Source: Nemertoderma westbladi
Lineage: Eukaryota; Xenacoelomorpha; Nemertodermatida; Nemertodermatidae
Reading direction: 5' to 3'
Length of the DNA: 45,362 bases
Assembly: GCA_032718475.1 (NCBI GenBank)
Contig: JAUCBJ010000079.1
Span: 1-45,362 of the forward strand
Made by a program: the position numbers and the translations under genes. The notes under the pieces were generated by a model. That model was not told where the DNA came from, made no database searches, and was given only the letters and a program-made list of their open reading frames with translations. Shown one piece after another: positions 1-10,929 of the stretch (the first letter of the stretch is position 1; each line of letters opens with the position of its first letter).

Positions 1-1467
1 CTAGAGAACGCCACCAAAGAGTGGAATGAAACTCTTAATGTCATTGAGATGTATGGAGTTGTCACCTACGATAATGAAGGTAGCGTTCTGGTCGGAGAAC
101 TAGGAACTACGCGCATTATCCACATACGCGGATTAGCTGGTTCTACCCACGTGTTTACTCGAGCGTGTTCCGACGTGATTGATTATTCCTTTGAAACTCT
201 CACCGAAACGCAAAAGAATCTCCGACATGGACAATTCGAACTCGCGCAGCGTTACGTCATTGACACCGAACGCAAACCGGCCATGGGTATCGATGGATCG
301 ATGTTACCCCAGCCCGTACTCGAGATGTTGTTCAACGAAAGAATCCTTAAAATCGGCTCAGCTGTTTATGGAGATCTCCAAAACGACTTTCGGAATATGG
401 AAAATATCCCATATCCTTTCGTGGATACGCAGCTGATTGCTCCCTGGGCAGAAGGTCGAGGTTTCTTCCGCACCATGTATGCTAATACGTCCAGCAACAT
501 TACAAAGGTGCAACGAACTTCCATCGGACATCTTGCCTTTCAGGAATACGGATGGAATTTCAAAGTCGGAAATCCCATCAACTATCAACAAGTATACGGA
601 GACCATTATTCTCGATTATACTTTGATGGACCATTGACCGCACCTGGCGCCGTGTATAGCTTCATGAGTGTTCCACTCCGTCCCTCCTTAGCTATCTACA
701 CGATCTTTGAAAACACCGCACTTTCTGGTTGGCTAGCCGATGTGTGCAGTTGTACTATACGCGCCCATCCATTAATACTTGGGACCAAACTCGCTAAGCT
801 AGATGAACATAATAAATTCATCCGCTTCGAATGTTTCCGGCGATTTTTAACCCCGTTCCGCAACGTGGATAGCCAATTTAAAGACCACGCTTTGACCAAG
901 CTCAGCCTAAGAAACTCAGCTGCAGAGAAGTTAGATAGCGCTGGATTTGCCATTTTCAAAGAGATTTGTATATCGAACTTGCACTCCTCTGTTATACAAA
1001 GACCTCGAATCCCCACAGGTTATTCTGTCGTGGAAATTCAGACAATAGGTCCACTTGAAGAGACAGACACGCCCACCTCAGCTATGCACTGGGAAGACGA
1101 ACCAATATGCCTAGAATCTGAGGAGATTCAGCCTATCGCGCCCCGGAACAGCGACAACGATTACATCCTAGAATGGTATCAAGGTCCACAGTGTCTCACT
1201 GCGTACGATTATCGCCATGCCAACTATGTTTCTCGGCAACGTTGTCGGTTATGCGCATCGAGAGACCATGTTACGCCCATGGACACAAACGTCCGCTGTT
1301 CCTATTTCCACGAATAACCGGCGATGGAAATTTATTGCGCGTATTGCAGACTCAATAACTTGCACATTTTTGCGGTTTGCCCTCAATTTATGACTCAATG
1401 TCACCATTGTCAACTAAAGGGACACGCCAGTTTCGATTGCCCTTTTAATCACGATTTGGAAAGCTAG
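1..1467 (+). pseudogene. BEL-1 third ORF, N-terminal part with two CCHC zinc knuckles (partial, in-frame stop)
   Basis: The frame is open from the left window edge, so the true start lies outside. It runs to a TAA at 1315-1317 and then continues in the same frame to a TAG at 1465-1467. The segment after the stop (1324-1464) encodes two zinc knuckles spaced CX2CX5HX4C, a six-residue linker starting PQ, then CX2CX4HX4C. A CxxC (CRLC) precedes the stop. The same arrangement occurs in the intact ORF at 40164-41102, so I read the stop as a mutation in a once continuous protein. The first ~380 residues match no family I recognise. They show no signal peptide or membrane segment, which argues against an envelope protein. 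Position: last gene before an LTR (2249-4603) of a BEL-like element. Role inferred only: RNA-binding, nucleocapsid-like accessory protein. Confidence 0.6.
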
Positions 1468-1472
1468 ATGAA

Positions 1473-2171
1473 ATGATCACACTACGTTACATCAGAGCTT
1501 GGGAAGCGAACGCTGATTTACATTGTGATTCGCGCCATCGGTATTATCCTGGACGCGCTTACGAAGGAGTTTATGCGTTCCATCCTTATCTATTCGCTTC
1601 TGTCGAACAGAAATCACGCATATTGAGTTACGAACTACTGAAGCGCATCGGAGAATGTATTTCAACCAAGTTCGTACGCAAATTTCTCAGGAGTGTTAAT
1701 CCTAGCGACCTTCATTCATATAACCTAATCAATTTTATCCGTCAGGATCCGGACTATGGCGACTTATTTGTTAACTCACACCCCGAGTTACAGGAAGTAT
1801 ATCGACGGCCTTACGAATACCGAGCCCGCGAACGCGAGTTGGAAAGAACCATTAAACCCAGGAAGTTTCTGACTGCCTATGGTCCACCCACGGCTCTCGT
1901 TCAGACCACTCGTAAAGGACCCGTAAGAGCGGCCGTCCTAAAACGCGCTCTCAAGGCCGTTAGACCCCTCTCCCCCGACGTTGATGTCAATCAACCCGGC
2001 ACTTCGACTGGCGGATACACCGACCATAATCCTACACCCTCTGATGCAATCATATTGCACCCTTCACCCAGGAGTTATAGCCCTCCTTGTAAAGTGGCTC
2101 GCCCCAAAGAGAAAAAGACTCTGGCCAGCTTTAAAAAACTGCGTAAACGCCGTCCGCGCAAGAAAGACTAA
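1473..2171 (+). CDS. BEL-1 third ORF, C-terminal part with basic tail
   Basis: A 232-codon frame starting just after the zinc-knuckle segment, but in a different reading frame, so a frameshift near 1460 separates the two. Codons upstream of the ATG are also open, which fits a frameshift rather than a new start. The first ~90 residues align in register, with low identity, to the region after the knuckles of the 40164-41102 protein (both have a hydrophobic patch with FxPxxF or FHPYLF, then a helical stretch). The C terminus is Pro/Ser-rich and ends in a strongly basic tail (KKLRKRRPRKKD), like a nuclear-localisation or nucleic-acid-binding tail. That tail and the DNA encoding it recur in BEL-2 on the other strand (14842-15010). 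The stop lies 77 bp before the LTR. Function is not known. Confidence 0.6.
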   Translation: MITLRYIRAWEANADLHCDSRHRYYPGRAYEGVYAFHPYLFASVEQKSRILSYELLKRIGECISTKFVRKFLRSVNPSDLHSYNLINFIRQDPDYGDLFVNSHPELQEVYRRPYEYRARERELERTIKPRKFLTAYGPPTALVQTTRKGPVRAAVLKRALKAVRPLSPDVDVNQPGTSTGGYTDHNPTPSDAIILHPSPRSYSPPCKVARPKEKKTLASFKKLRKRRPRKKD

Positions 2172-2240
2172 CTGTTTAGAGTATTTACGTATATTAGAAA
2201 CTGTGATTTTGTTTATTTATAGACTTGAATCCCATTTTCT

Positions 2241-2248
2241 TGGAGCGG
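2241..2248 (+). promoter_or_regulatory. Candidate polypurine tract of BEL-1
   Basis: TGGAGCGG lies immediately 5' of the LTR start (TGTAAAAGC). BEL-2 has the matching GGGAGCGG directly before its own 3' LTR on the minus strand (14764-14771). Placement and conservation suggest the plus-strand priming site, though it is short. Confidence 0.45.
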
Positions 2249-2312
2249 TGTAAAAGCTTTTGCGGATATAATCAGTCCCCTTGCCCGCAAAGTACCGTGT
2301 GGGTGTTTTAAC

Positions 2313-2324
2313 GGACATAAAAGT
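2313..2324 (+). promoter_or_regulatory. TATA-like motif in BEL-1 LTR
   Basis: GGACATAAAAGT is conserved in sense orientation at the corresponding place in the BEL-2 LTRs (14646-14657 on the minus strand), about 65 bp from the LTR start. Conservation between diverged LTRs is the only support. Confidence 0.35.
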
Positions 2325-2492
2325 TGTTTTTCTATATGTGTGCTTTGGCGGACATGGCAAGACACAAAACCCGCAATGCGTCAAATCCTCTAGCACAGTG
2401 TAGCCTTGATGATTAAGATTACGACATCTAACAGCTGGTTGCTGGCATGGAAACGGCCGTTGGACACATGGTTCTTTGTTCAGCTTAACAGC

Positions 2493-2504
2493 CAATCAGA
2501 GCGA
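2493..2504 (+). promoter_or_regulatory. CCAAT box in BEL-1 LTR
   Basis: CCAATCAGAGCG is shared with both BEL-2 LTRs (14464-14475 and 28328-28339, minus strand) while the surrounding sequence has diverged. This suggests a retained promoter element. Confidence 0.4.
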
Positions 2505-2794
2505 TTTTTACCTTAGACGTGGAGATATTCTACAGATGGTACTAGGCGTGTTCAGTCTTATAGTTTTCTTGTTACTGTTGTGTTGTTGCTTCTAGGCCAA
2601 GAACACCGGCTCTGGAGTCAATTGTTTTCAGACTTTAGAAGAAACATTAGTAGGCTTAGATTATAGAACGTATAACTGTTATCAGTCCAGTTCAATCAGT
2701 GTATCAGTGCTGCATTATCAGTGTTACACATATCATATCTTAACCTCAATCTGAAGATAAAAGTATCTATACTGTCAATAATTTATAATAGTCG

Positions 2795-2851
2795 GTGTAG
2801 TGTGTGTGGGGGTGTGTGTGTGTGTAGGTGTGTGTGTATGTGTGTGTGTAT
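2795..2851. repeat. (TG)n microsatellite
   Basis: Imperfect TG repeat with G-rich interruptions. A 13-G run follows at 2984-2996. Both lie in the central part of the BEL-1 LTR that has no counterpart in BEL-2. Confidence 0.85.
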
Positions 2852-4818
2852 AAGCTTTGTCAAAATAAGATATAGAACTTAATGAAGAAAAATCATCTTA
2901 AATTGATACAAACAATAACATTGATGACTGTTTTCCAGCTTCCTCGCATTTAACCTGGTCAAGGGACGTAGCTTGGGGCACCAGGGGGGGGGGGGGTATA
3001 ATTAATATAATAAATATGACTGGGATACTCTTAAAACTGATAATATGCAGCAGTAAAGAGTATGAGAATTTCAGTAAAGGAAAGTGAGATTGTTGGTTAG
3101 ATGAAATTGTGGCAGATGTATGGAAAGTAGTAGCGTTGAACATGAACAGAACATACCATTATTGGCAGATTGCAACTGGATGCTGAAAGTTTGTTGGTGT
3201 ACGTACAAACTACCAATGAATGAATGGTTGCTGCCAAAATATATACAAATTGATTATTCTTAATTAAGAAGTGGACCATATAGATAAACAAATGCATATT
3301 CTATTCTAAAATTCAATATAATTTTGATTTAAGCGGGTGAGGCTAATTTCTAGCACGAATATACCATATAACATACAATCTCTTGTTACGTGATTATCCC
3401 TATATGCACTTTGCCACCCCATCCTATTTGCTGTAGTGATACGAACTCGCCACACTACATGGCTCGACCTATGCCAGCAGATTCCCAGGGACTGCCGTAC
3501 TGTAGGGATGACTTACGATGAGTCATGGATACACCCTGACACAAACTCGGGATACTTACCTACCGAGTAGACGGGACAGCAGTAGTTAGCTAGTCAGGAT
3601 ACTACAACGCAATTATCACCAACCAATAAGGGGATTACTACCTAGTAAAGTCAAGGTAGCAATAGGGCCTCGTGGGTCGCGTCAATCAATGGGAAGATCA
3701 CGTGTTGCGCAATCTATATCATTCTCATACAGTAAATGCATTATATATATTGCTTATGAATAGATTGTACTGGGGTTAATCACTATAGGTGAGCCTCTAA
3801 TATCGTATCAGTGTCTTGCTAAGAGAGAACTAACTAATCGATCAGTTGAACATCGATTAGTCACAACGTTACTGCTGCTACTTAATGAGAATAGTAGTCA
3901 GGCCGTCTTAATGCTATTTACTGTTGTCATTATTTGTATCAGTTGGTTGAATATTATTACTTGGAGAACATCGATAAATAACCCAAATTTCCCAATTTTC
4001 TTGATACACTACAGGTTAGAGAGACAGGTTACATATAGCGATTGCGACTTATATTATCGTGGTTTGTAGTGAATTTAATGCTATTTGATAGGCACTACAT
4101 GAGTCAATTGCTGTTCTCTTTATGTATGATAAAATTCATTGACGGTCGGCAGATTAGTGTGCAGTATTGTGCGGTACCGGTAGTGTGCATGATTGTGGCT
4201 GATAACTAAGCATTTCCTAAAGAATGCGCCTCATACGTGAATCATAAGCCTTACCGTCTTACCGTTGTGTTTAGTATAAGTCATATCTCTGTTTACCTAG
4301 ATAGAGCGCCACGTCCTAAAGGAACTGTTAATATTTCCCGAAAGTGAATAATATTAGTCAGAAATTATTTATTAACGATCAATCTAATAATACAGTAAGC
4401 TTACACTGCAATAAAATCTAAGCCCTCCGAATCCAGTCTCCCGGGTATATCCAGCGGGTGAATGGACGCGCACTAGGCTGGCTTCGGCTAATGTTGTGTT
4501 TATTGGTATTAAATACTTGTCATATGTTAAAGTCTATTTATAAACCAAAAGAAATATAAATTTTGGCAGGTTAAACTGCTAAAGGTCTTCAAAAGCGAGT
4601 ACAATTATTAAGATATATCAACAATACAATATAATATAATATAAATATCAATATCAATAAACCATCGCCATTACTATGTATATAACAATAATTGATGCAA
4701 CTACAATATTAGAGTACTGTATATTTAATTAACATATGACACAACTACAGTATGTGACGCTCGCTGCAACAAAAGGTGCTATTTCCAATTATAGTATAGA
4801 CTCATTTTCAATGTAATT

Positions 4819-5271
4819 TCAAGCATGGTGAGCATCTTTATACGCGAAATAATGATAGGTAACGTCGGCGGTTTGGAAATCACTTCCCGAGAATTTCGCA
4901 CTAATGATTTTTTTATGTTCGCTGCTAAAAAAATAAGGAATATAGTAGCAACACCGTCGTACTACATTTCTATAAAAAATATTCTCCAATATTGTAAATA
5001 AATCTCCGGGATCATTACTTTCCGCAGAAATATAAGTTATATTTCGAAGCTCTTTCCAATAATAGTTTTGATAACTTGCCAACTTTATATTAAACTTAGA
5101 TATGGGTGCGTGACAAATAGGACAAATTTTAGAACAATAATTATTCATTTCGGAATATTGTACAATACATTGTACGCTAGTTGCATGTTTATTTTCACAT
5201 TTATAATAATCTCGATGTTGTTGCAATAACTTAGAATAGCAAACTGGACATTTTTCATTTAAAATATCCAT
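4819..5271 (-). CDS. Small RING-like zinc-finger protein
   Basis: An intronless 150-codon ATG-to-stop frame in AT-rich DNA. The N-terminal ~55 residues contain CPVC near residues 8-11, then YKC with a following histidine, a further Cys, and CxxxCPIC near residues 46-53. This is a RING/treble-clef-like order of ligands with an incomplete canonical pattern. If it is a RING it could act as an E3 ubiquitin ligase, but spacing is not standard. The remaining 95 residues are rich in Tyr and aromatics and match nothing I recognise. It lies just beyond the BEL-1 LTR end and 168 bp downstream of a second minus-strand ORF. It could be a host retrogene or a relic of an integrated virus or large transposon. 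Confidence 0.5.
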   Translation of the reverse strand: MDILNEKCPVCYSKLLQQHRDYYKCENKHATSVQCIVQYSEMNNYCSKICPICHAPISKFNIKLASYQNYYWKELRNITYISAESNDPGDLFTILENIFYRNVVRRCCYYIPYFFSSEHKKIISAKFSGSDFQTADVTYHYFAYKDAHHA

Positions 5272-5439
5272 TTTCCAAATTTTAAAGTAAATTGAAAATA
5301 ATTACCTCAATACACAACAACAACAACAACAAACAAATCTGTTATACTGTATATACAATTACTACTACAATTTTCGATTATTTAAAAACATTAAAATTTT
5401 ATAAATAATCATAAAATATTTATAATATAGAGGGAAAAG

Positions 5440-5883
5440 TCAAGAATCAATGATATTATCAACATATTCAACATTATCTGTTGATTCTTCAGGTTCGACA
5501 AAGGATTCTTTTGAAATCATTACAATAAAGAAAGACATAATTTCGTAGGGGCTATGCCGATTTAGCCGTATTTCAAACTTTTCACCAGCTTCGTTGTATT
5601 GTGTAATAACAATTAACCCCTCTATCATGGATAATAGTAAGATGTTGCTTAATTTTCCCTCATGCTCAACTTTCAGGTTGTAATCTAAGAGATGAATACT
5701 ATTATCAGAAGCATCAATATCAATTGAGCTTAAAACTTTCCTGGCTTTTTCAGAAAACTCAATTTTATATTTATCATCTCCCCGACGGTAAATCGTATAA
5801 TCAATAACAATATAGGCTTCACCATCTTCTGCAGTAAATGAATGCCTTACTATTGGCATAACCATATCGGAATCAGAAGACAT
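5440..5883 (-). CDS. Unknown small acidic protein
   Basis: An intronless 147-codon frame starting at a clear ATG and ending in an acidic tail (EPEESTDNVEYVDNIIDS). It has no transmembrane segment, cysteine cluster or catalytic motif. The middle is beta-rich in appearance (AYIVIDYTIYRR), with a hydrophobic stretch ILLLSMIEGLIVITQ. A run of ATATATATA lies ~95 bp upstream on the same strand and could serve as a TATA element. It precedes the RING-like ORF in the same direction. I do not recognise the family. Coding status rests on length, ATG start and lack of stops in AT-rich DNA. Confidence 0.4.
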   Translation of the reverse strand: MSSDSDMVMPIVRHSFTAEDGEAYIVIDYTIYRRGDDKYKIEFSEKARKVLSSIDIDASDNSIHLLDYNLKVEHEGKLSNILLLSMIEGLIVITQYNEAGEKFEIRLNRHSPYEIMSFFIVMISKESFVEPEESTDNVEYVDNIIDS

Positions 5884-5976
5884 TATTTAATTTATTTTAT
5901 TGTAAATCAAACAAACAAAGTAAAAACTTTTAAACTAAAACCATTACAAATGATTAATTGTGATTAAAGCAAGAGA

Positions 5977-5990
5977 TTATATATATATAA
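5977..5990 (-). promoter_or_regulatory. TATA-like element upstream of 5440-5883 ORF
   Basis: An (AT)n stretch reading TTATATATATATAATC on the minus strand, about 95 bp before the ATG at 5883. Such runs are common in this AT-rich DNA, so support is weak. Confidence 0.25.
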
Positions 5991-6768
5991 GATATTTTCA
6001 AAAATAATACAGGTCTTAAACTGAGAAATAGCCTAAATTCGGATTATTGATTGGTTGATTAGCCGGTAGGGAACTACTGTATAAACAAAAATTATTTGGT
6101 TCTGCGTAATAATAATAATAATCACTAATGCTCGTATACGCGTAGCTGGAACGTGGCGGAATTTCATGTATCATACTGGTTGGTTTGTTGATTTGGCGAC
6201 AGCAGTTGTGGAGTTGGCAATCAATATAATATAATATATACGTGATGCGTGTAGATGGCCACGTCGTCACCATATACAGTATACAGTGGTGGTAACGTGG
6301 CAGTGGTGGTAACGTGGCGAAAAGGTGAATAACCGTAGGGTTAGGCAAGCATCACTGTTGATTGGTTGGTTGGTGGGTGGCTGGGTGGGTAACAGCCGTG
6401 GATCGAGTAGCGATGGGTTGGGGGCTAGCCTTGCATCGTGAGGTTAGGCTATGTGAAGATGAATATGCAATGGTTGGTGAAAAATAACGATTTGAAAAAT
6501 AGTAGACGTTACCTGATGCTAAGTGTAGACATCCGAACACCTGTAAAATAAAGGTTGGTGATTGGATGCAGTACTAGCGTTGGGTGACTAATAACGCCTC
6601 TAGCGGAATAAGCGGGAACTTGAGAAGTTACCATGGTTACGGATGAAATGCTGACATCTGATTGGTTGAAATAATAACGATCACTGGTAAAGGATGAAAT
6701 GGTGGCTTCTGATTGGATGCAGTACTAGAAATGGATGGTAATGATGGGCTACGGGTGACCATGGCGCA
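5991..6768. other. Intergenic, with CCAAT-bearing short repeats
   Basis: No gene seen. From 6290 to 6400 there are short GGTTGGTGG and GTGGTAACGTGGC duplications. From 6555 to 6735 a degenerate unit recurs, with GATTGGATGCAGTACTAG at 6561 and 6712 and GGATGAAATG...CTGATTGG at 6644 and 6692. Several ATTGG (inverted CCAAT) boxes fall in it. It immediately precedes the LINE frame. It may be old 5' sequence or the flank of the truncated insertion. Confidence 0.4.
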
Positions 6769-9700
6769 GTGTCATACAAACATATACTACTTATAGGGGG
6801 ATATAATTATTTTAAGGTGTGTCGGAATAAGAAACATCGTAGTGCAAAACGCTTCAGTGGTGGAGTGTTGGTATATTTTAAAATTGATCTAGAACCACAC
6901 GTAACCAATCTAAATGATTTCAGTGTAGAAGATATTATATGGTTAAAACTAGATAAACAATGTTTAGGTTTAGAAAGGGATCTTATTTTTTGTTGTGCAT
7001 ATATAGCGCCGTACAATTCCACTAGCCACAACAACAGTGCAATTGACTTATTTGATGATATTGAAAGAGGGTTGGCATTTTATTGGGACAGTGCAGATAT
7101 ACTAGTTATTGGTGATTTAAATGCCAGAACGGGTAAAGGATGTGATTATATTGCAAGCAATGGCGGGATGATTACACATTGTGATGAATCACTTATTGGT
7201 GACCAGGTTGATGATGAAAATGAATTTATTTATTATTGTATAAATATCGATAGAAATAATTTTGATAAAAAGGTAAATGCCTATGGTACAACATTATTAA
7301 ACCTATGTAAAAACACTGGCCTACGCATTTTTAATGGAAGGCTAGGGAATGACGAAGCCTGTGGTGATTTTACTTTTCGTTCTGGCAATGGTTCTTCTAC
7401 AATTGATTATGTACTAGGCACAGTACCAATGATGGGGCATTGTACAGATTTTTTTATTGGTATCCCAAATATTTATAGTCACCACTGTACAATTTCATTT
7501 AAATTAGAAGTGCAAACATTTCTCGAGCCAAATGCTACTGAACCCGATGCTAGTAACATACATGTTGAGACTCCAGTAAACCGTTATTTTTGGAACGATA
7601 GAGTTAAACAGCAATTTAATACGAATATGAAACATGCAAATATGATAAACGAGCTGCAGAATATTGGCGACCTGATTATCTCCGATGTTAATTTTCCACT
7701 GCAAAATGTAGACGCTGCGGTGGGGAACCTTTCGGATATATTCGATCGTCAGGCAGAAATTTTATCATTACATCGAACTGATAACGAACAAGGTAATGTT
7801 AATTCCTTTTGTAATGGTGCAATTTGGTTTAATTTAGAATGTAGGGATGCAAAGTTGGCTTTTAATAGTGCGTTGTCTAATTGGAAAAGTTCTGGAGCAC
7901 ATGAAGCGTATTCCTTACTTCAAAGGAGGCGTGCTCAATATAAAGCAACCCTGCGTAAAACCCGATTTGAATATTCGAGAAATGAAGCGCAGCGCCTGAA
8001 CCTGGCACGTGTGTCAGACCCGAAAAAGTTTTGGAAAAAATTGAAATCTATTTGCCGGGTTGCTATTCCGAGAGGGGCAAATGAACCATCTATTAACCAG
8101 TTTAAACAATATTTCGAGCGACTTAGTTCAAACAATTCAAATTTTCAGGATATGGGAAGGAATTGTAGTAGTTACGTAGGTAGAAATGTTAATATAATTG
8201 AAAGTAGAAGTTGTTTTGAGAATGATTTGAGTATGCCATTTGATGAAGTAGAAGTAAATAACGCTATTAATAAGTTAAAGCGCGGTAAATCTCCAGGTGT
8301 AGACAATATTATTAGTGAATTTATTATTGAAGGTCGGGATCAGTTAGTACCGGTGTTAACATTATTATTTAGTGCTATTTTGGAATCGGGCAATTTTCCA
8401 CGAGATTGGACAATTGGTATTATATGTCCATTGTTTAAAAAGGGGAAAAAGTCGGACCCCGGTAACTATAGGGGAATAACTCTGTTGTCAATTTTGGGTA
8501 AATTATTCACATCCGTTATTAATAGTCGTTTACAATGGTGGGCAGATTGCTATGGTATTGTAGTTGAAGCCCAGGGTGGTTTTCGAGCAGGGTTTTCTAC
8601 AGTTGACCAAATGTTTGTTTTACGTGCGCTTATTGATCACTTTTTGTTAACTCGTAAGAAAAAATTATATTGTGCTTTTATTGACCTGAAAAAGGCATTC
8701 GATTCAGTTAGTCGTGCAGCTTTATGGTTGAAATTAATCAATTTAGGTGCGGGTGGCAAAATGCTAAATGTTATTAAGAATATGTATAGTAGTGTAAAGT
8801 CATGTGTAAAAGTAGATGGTAAATTGTCAGAAACATTTTTAGTATCTATAGGAGTTAGACAAGGTGAGAGCTTATCACCCTTTTTGTTCAGTATTTTTAT
8901 TAATGATTTGGAAAACGAATTAAGACAAGGTGGCATTGAAGGTATAGATGTTGGTACGATGAAATTATTCTTATTGCTATTTGCTGACGACATCGTTATA
9001 TTGGCAGAGACTGAGTCAGCTTTACAGCAATCCCTAATAATTCTAGAATTTTATTGTAAATATTGGTGCTTGGAAGTAAACTTAGATAAATCTAATGTTG
9101 TTGTTTTTGGTCACAAAGGTCGTCCATCGGCGGTGCAATTTTACTACAATAACAAAGTGATGCCAAAAATTAATCAGTATACATATTTAGGTATTACTGT
9201 ATCTTCACGGTATCTGGAAAATTTTATATTGCTCAAAGTAACATTGCAGAACGAGGTAGTAGAGCATATTTTTCTTTACTAAAATACTTTGTACGATTTC
9301 CCCATGCTACTTTCGATTGTGCTATAAATTTATTCGACACTTTAGTGAAACCTATTTTAATGTACGGTGCTGAAATTTGGGGTTTTGATACAGCTGATGA
9401 TGTAGAAAGGGTACACTTACGGTTTCTGAAAAATTTTCTGGGTGTTAAAAAAACTACTCCAAATTTTGCAGTATATGGAGAGACAGGTCAATTACCACTT
9501 ATTTTCGAACGTTGATTCAGATTAGTTAAGTATTGGACCAGAATTATTAATCTACCAAATACTAGGTTGGTGAAACAGGCTTATTTAATGTTGTGCAATG
9601 ATTTGAATAACGTGCTAGATAGTAGTAGTAGTCATTTAACGCCAAAAAGTTGGGTTGTGCAATTAAGAGGAATACTAAATGATTTAGGATTTAGTTGGGC

Positions 9701-10229
9701 TTGGCAAAATCAGGATGTAGGTAATAGTGTTAATACTTTTCTATTCAATGTAAAGCAACGTATCACTGATCAGTTTGTGCAATTTTGGAGATCAGAAGTA
9801 GCATCGTCCCCAAAAGGAAGATTTTATATAAAGGAAATATTCAAACCCTCTACTTACATTTACGTATTGAGTAATAATTTAGCGTTGCGCCGGCTTTTTG
9901 CGCAATTTAGATGCTCATCACACGGGCTGAGTATTGAAACGGGACGATGGTACGGTATAGCTAGGGACCAGCGAATTTGCAATATGTGCGATTCTAATTT
10001 AGTAGAAGACGAGTACCATTTTCTATTAGGTTGCACTTTTTATCACAGCCTGCGGTGCAGATACTTGGGTATGAGATATATGGTTTTCCCGAATTTTTTA
10101 AAATTTATTGAATTAATGCAAACTGACGATCCTACTAAAGTTTTGAATATTGCGCGATTATTTTTCATGCATTTAAATTACGTGCAACTGTTAGCTAACT
10201 ACTGTATACTGTCTATTGGAAATGTTTAA
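6769..10229 (+). mobile_element. LINE (non-LTR retrotransposon) ORF, 5'-truncated, with one frameshift and one stop
   Basis: The first 837 codons (6769-9282) contain an apurinic-type endonuclease lacking its first strand and the ETH region, but keeping VIGDLNARTG, the STIDYVL segment and the SHH end. A reverse transcriptase follows with NYRGITLL, GFRAG, FIDLKKAFD, GVRQGESLSP and the catalytic FADD. The true start is missing: an in-frame TGA occurs at 6742 and endonuclease similarity begins mid-domain, as expected of 5' truncation. Near 9210-9250 the frame shifts. The C-terminal part then runs to 10229, broken by TGA at 9513-9515, and contains a terminal zinc knuckle CNMC...EYHFLLGC typical of several LINE clades. 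It resembles the CR1/Jockey group, but I cannot fix the clade. Confidence 0.9.
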
Positions 10230-10274
10230 TTTACTGAAATTGTTGATAATATTATGTATGTATATGTACAACAG

Positions 10275-10290
10275 GGGCTTTAAGTAGCCC
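10275..10290 (+). other. Small hairpin in LINE 3' region
   Basis: GGGCT and AGCCC pair around a six-base loop, 45 bp after the LINE stop and shortly before a TAATAATAAT run (10305-10316). 3' stem-loops followed by a short microsatellite are common LINE ends, so the element probably finishes near 10316. Confidence 0.35.
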
Positions 10291-10316
10291 GATCGTTGAT
10301 TAATACTAATAATAAT

Positions 10317-10929
10317 TCATGCTATTACGCTCAAATTTAAGTGCTACCAAATGTTCTCAAAATTTCACCCCCTAGGTACAGAGCCCAGCAAAGGGTTGCC
10401 TAGTTGGCTACGTTTTGTTATTGGATTTATTATCCATTTAGATTTTATTTTCTAACACACCCCTATCAGCGGACAGACAGACGTAAAAGACAAACAAGAC
10501 AGAAGGAACCAGTTCCATGAGATACCAAAAAAGAATCATAAAAAGGCACAAATATAAGTCTCAATTATAGAAATTAACTCGAGAAAATACTCTAAGTACG
10601 TACAGTACAACTAATATGGTGTCAAAAAAATATAATAATTCCAATTCCTACAGCAACATAATATAAGGAAAGAACACAATCATGTTAATATCTTCAACAT
10701 AACTCAGTTTACTCTTGTCGTAACAAATAATATAAGCAAAAATATTTTTTTGTCAACAGGTTCCATCATATCAAAAAATACAGATATGCATCTAATCTCG
10801 ATATAGTTTATAAACAAAAAATAACTTTCAATTTAAATTAAGATTTAAATTCCCGCCACCATTTCACTTTATGATTTAAAATATAAAGAAAATTGCTGTG
10901 TATAAATTTAATGTAAAATGTCTTTTAAG
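10317..10929. other. Intergenic, nothing recognised
   Basis: AT-rich sequence without a plausible gene, tRNA-like fold or obvious repeat up to the minisatellite. Confidence 0.5.

Larger units (their letters stand above)
2249..4603 (+). repeat. 3' LTR of BEL-1 (about 2.36 kb)
   Basis: Starts TGTAAAAGCTTTTGC and ends about GAGTACA, giving TG...CA ends. Its two flanks are homologous to the 1.23-kb LTRs of BEL-2 on the minus strand: 2249-2700 matches the start and 3900-4603 matches the end. Shared landmarks are a CATAAAAGT TATA-like motif, a CCAATCAGAGCG box, and the end segment GGTTAAACTGC. The extra ~1.2 kb in the middle (about 2720-3900) is absent from BEL-2 LTRs and is either an insertion or a family difference. 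The element's 5' LTR is outside the window, so no target duplication can be checked. Confidence 0.7.

Noticed and set aside
1-2171. Envelope gene of an errantivirus-like element
   Set aside because: The ORF is before the 3' LTR, but it has no signal peptide, membrane anchor or glycosylated cysteine-rich ectodomain pattern. It has nucleic-acid-type zinc knuckles instead.
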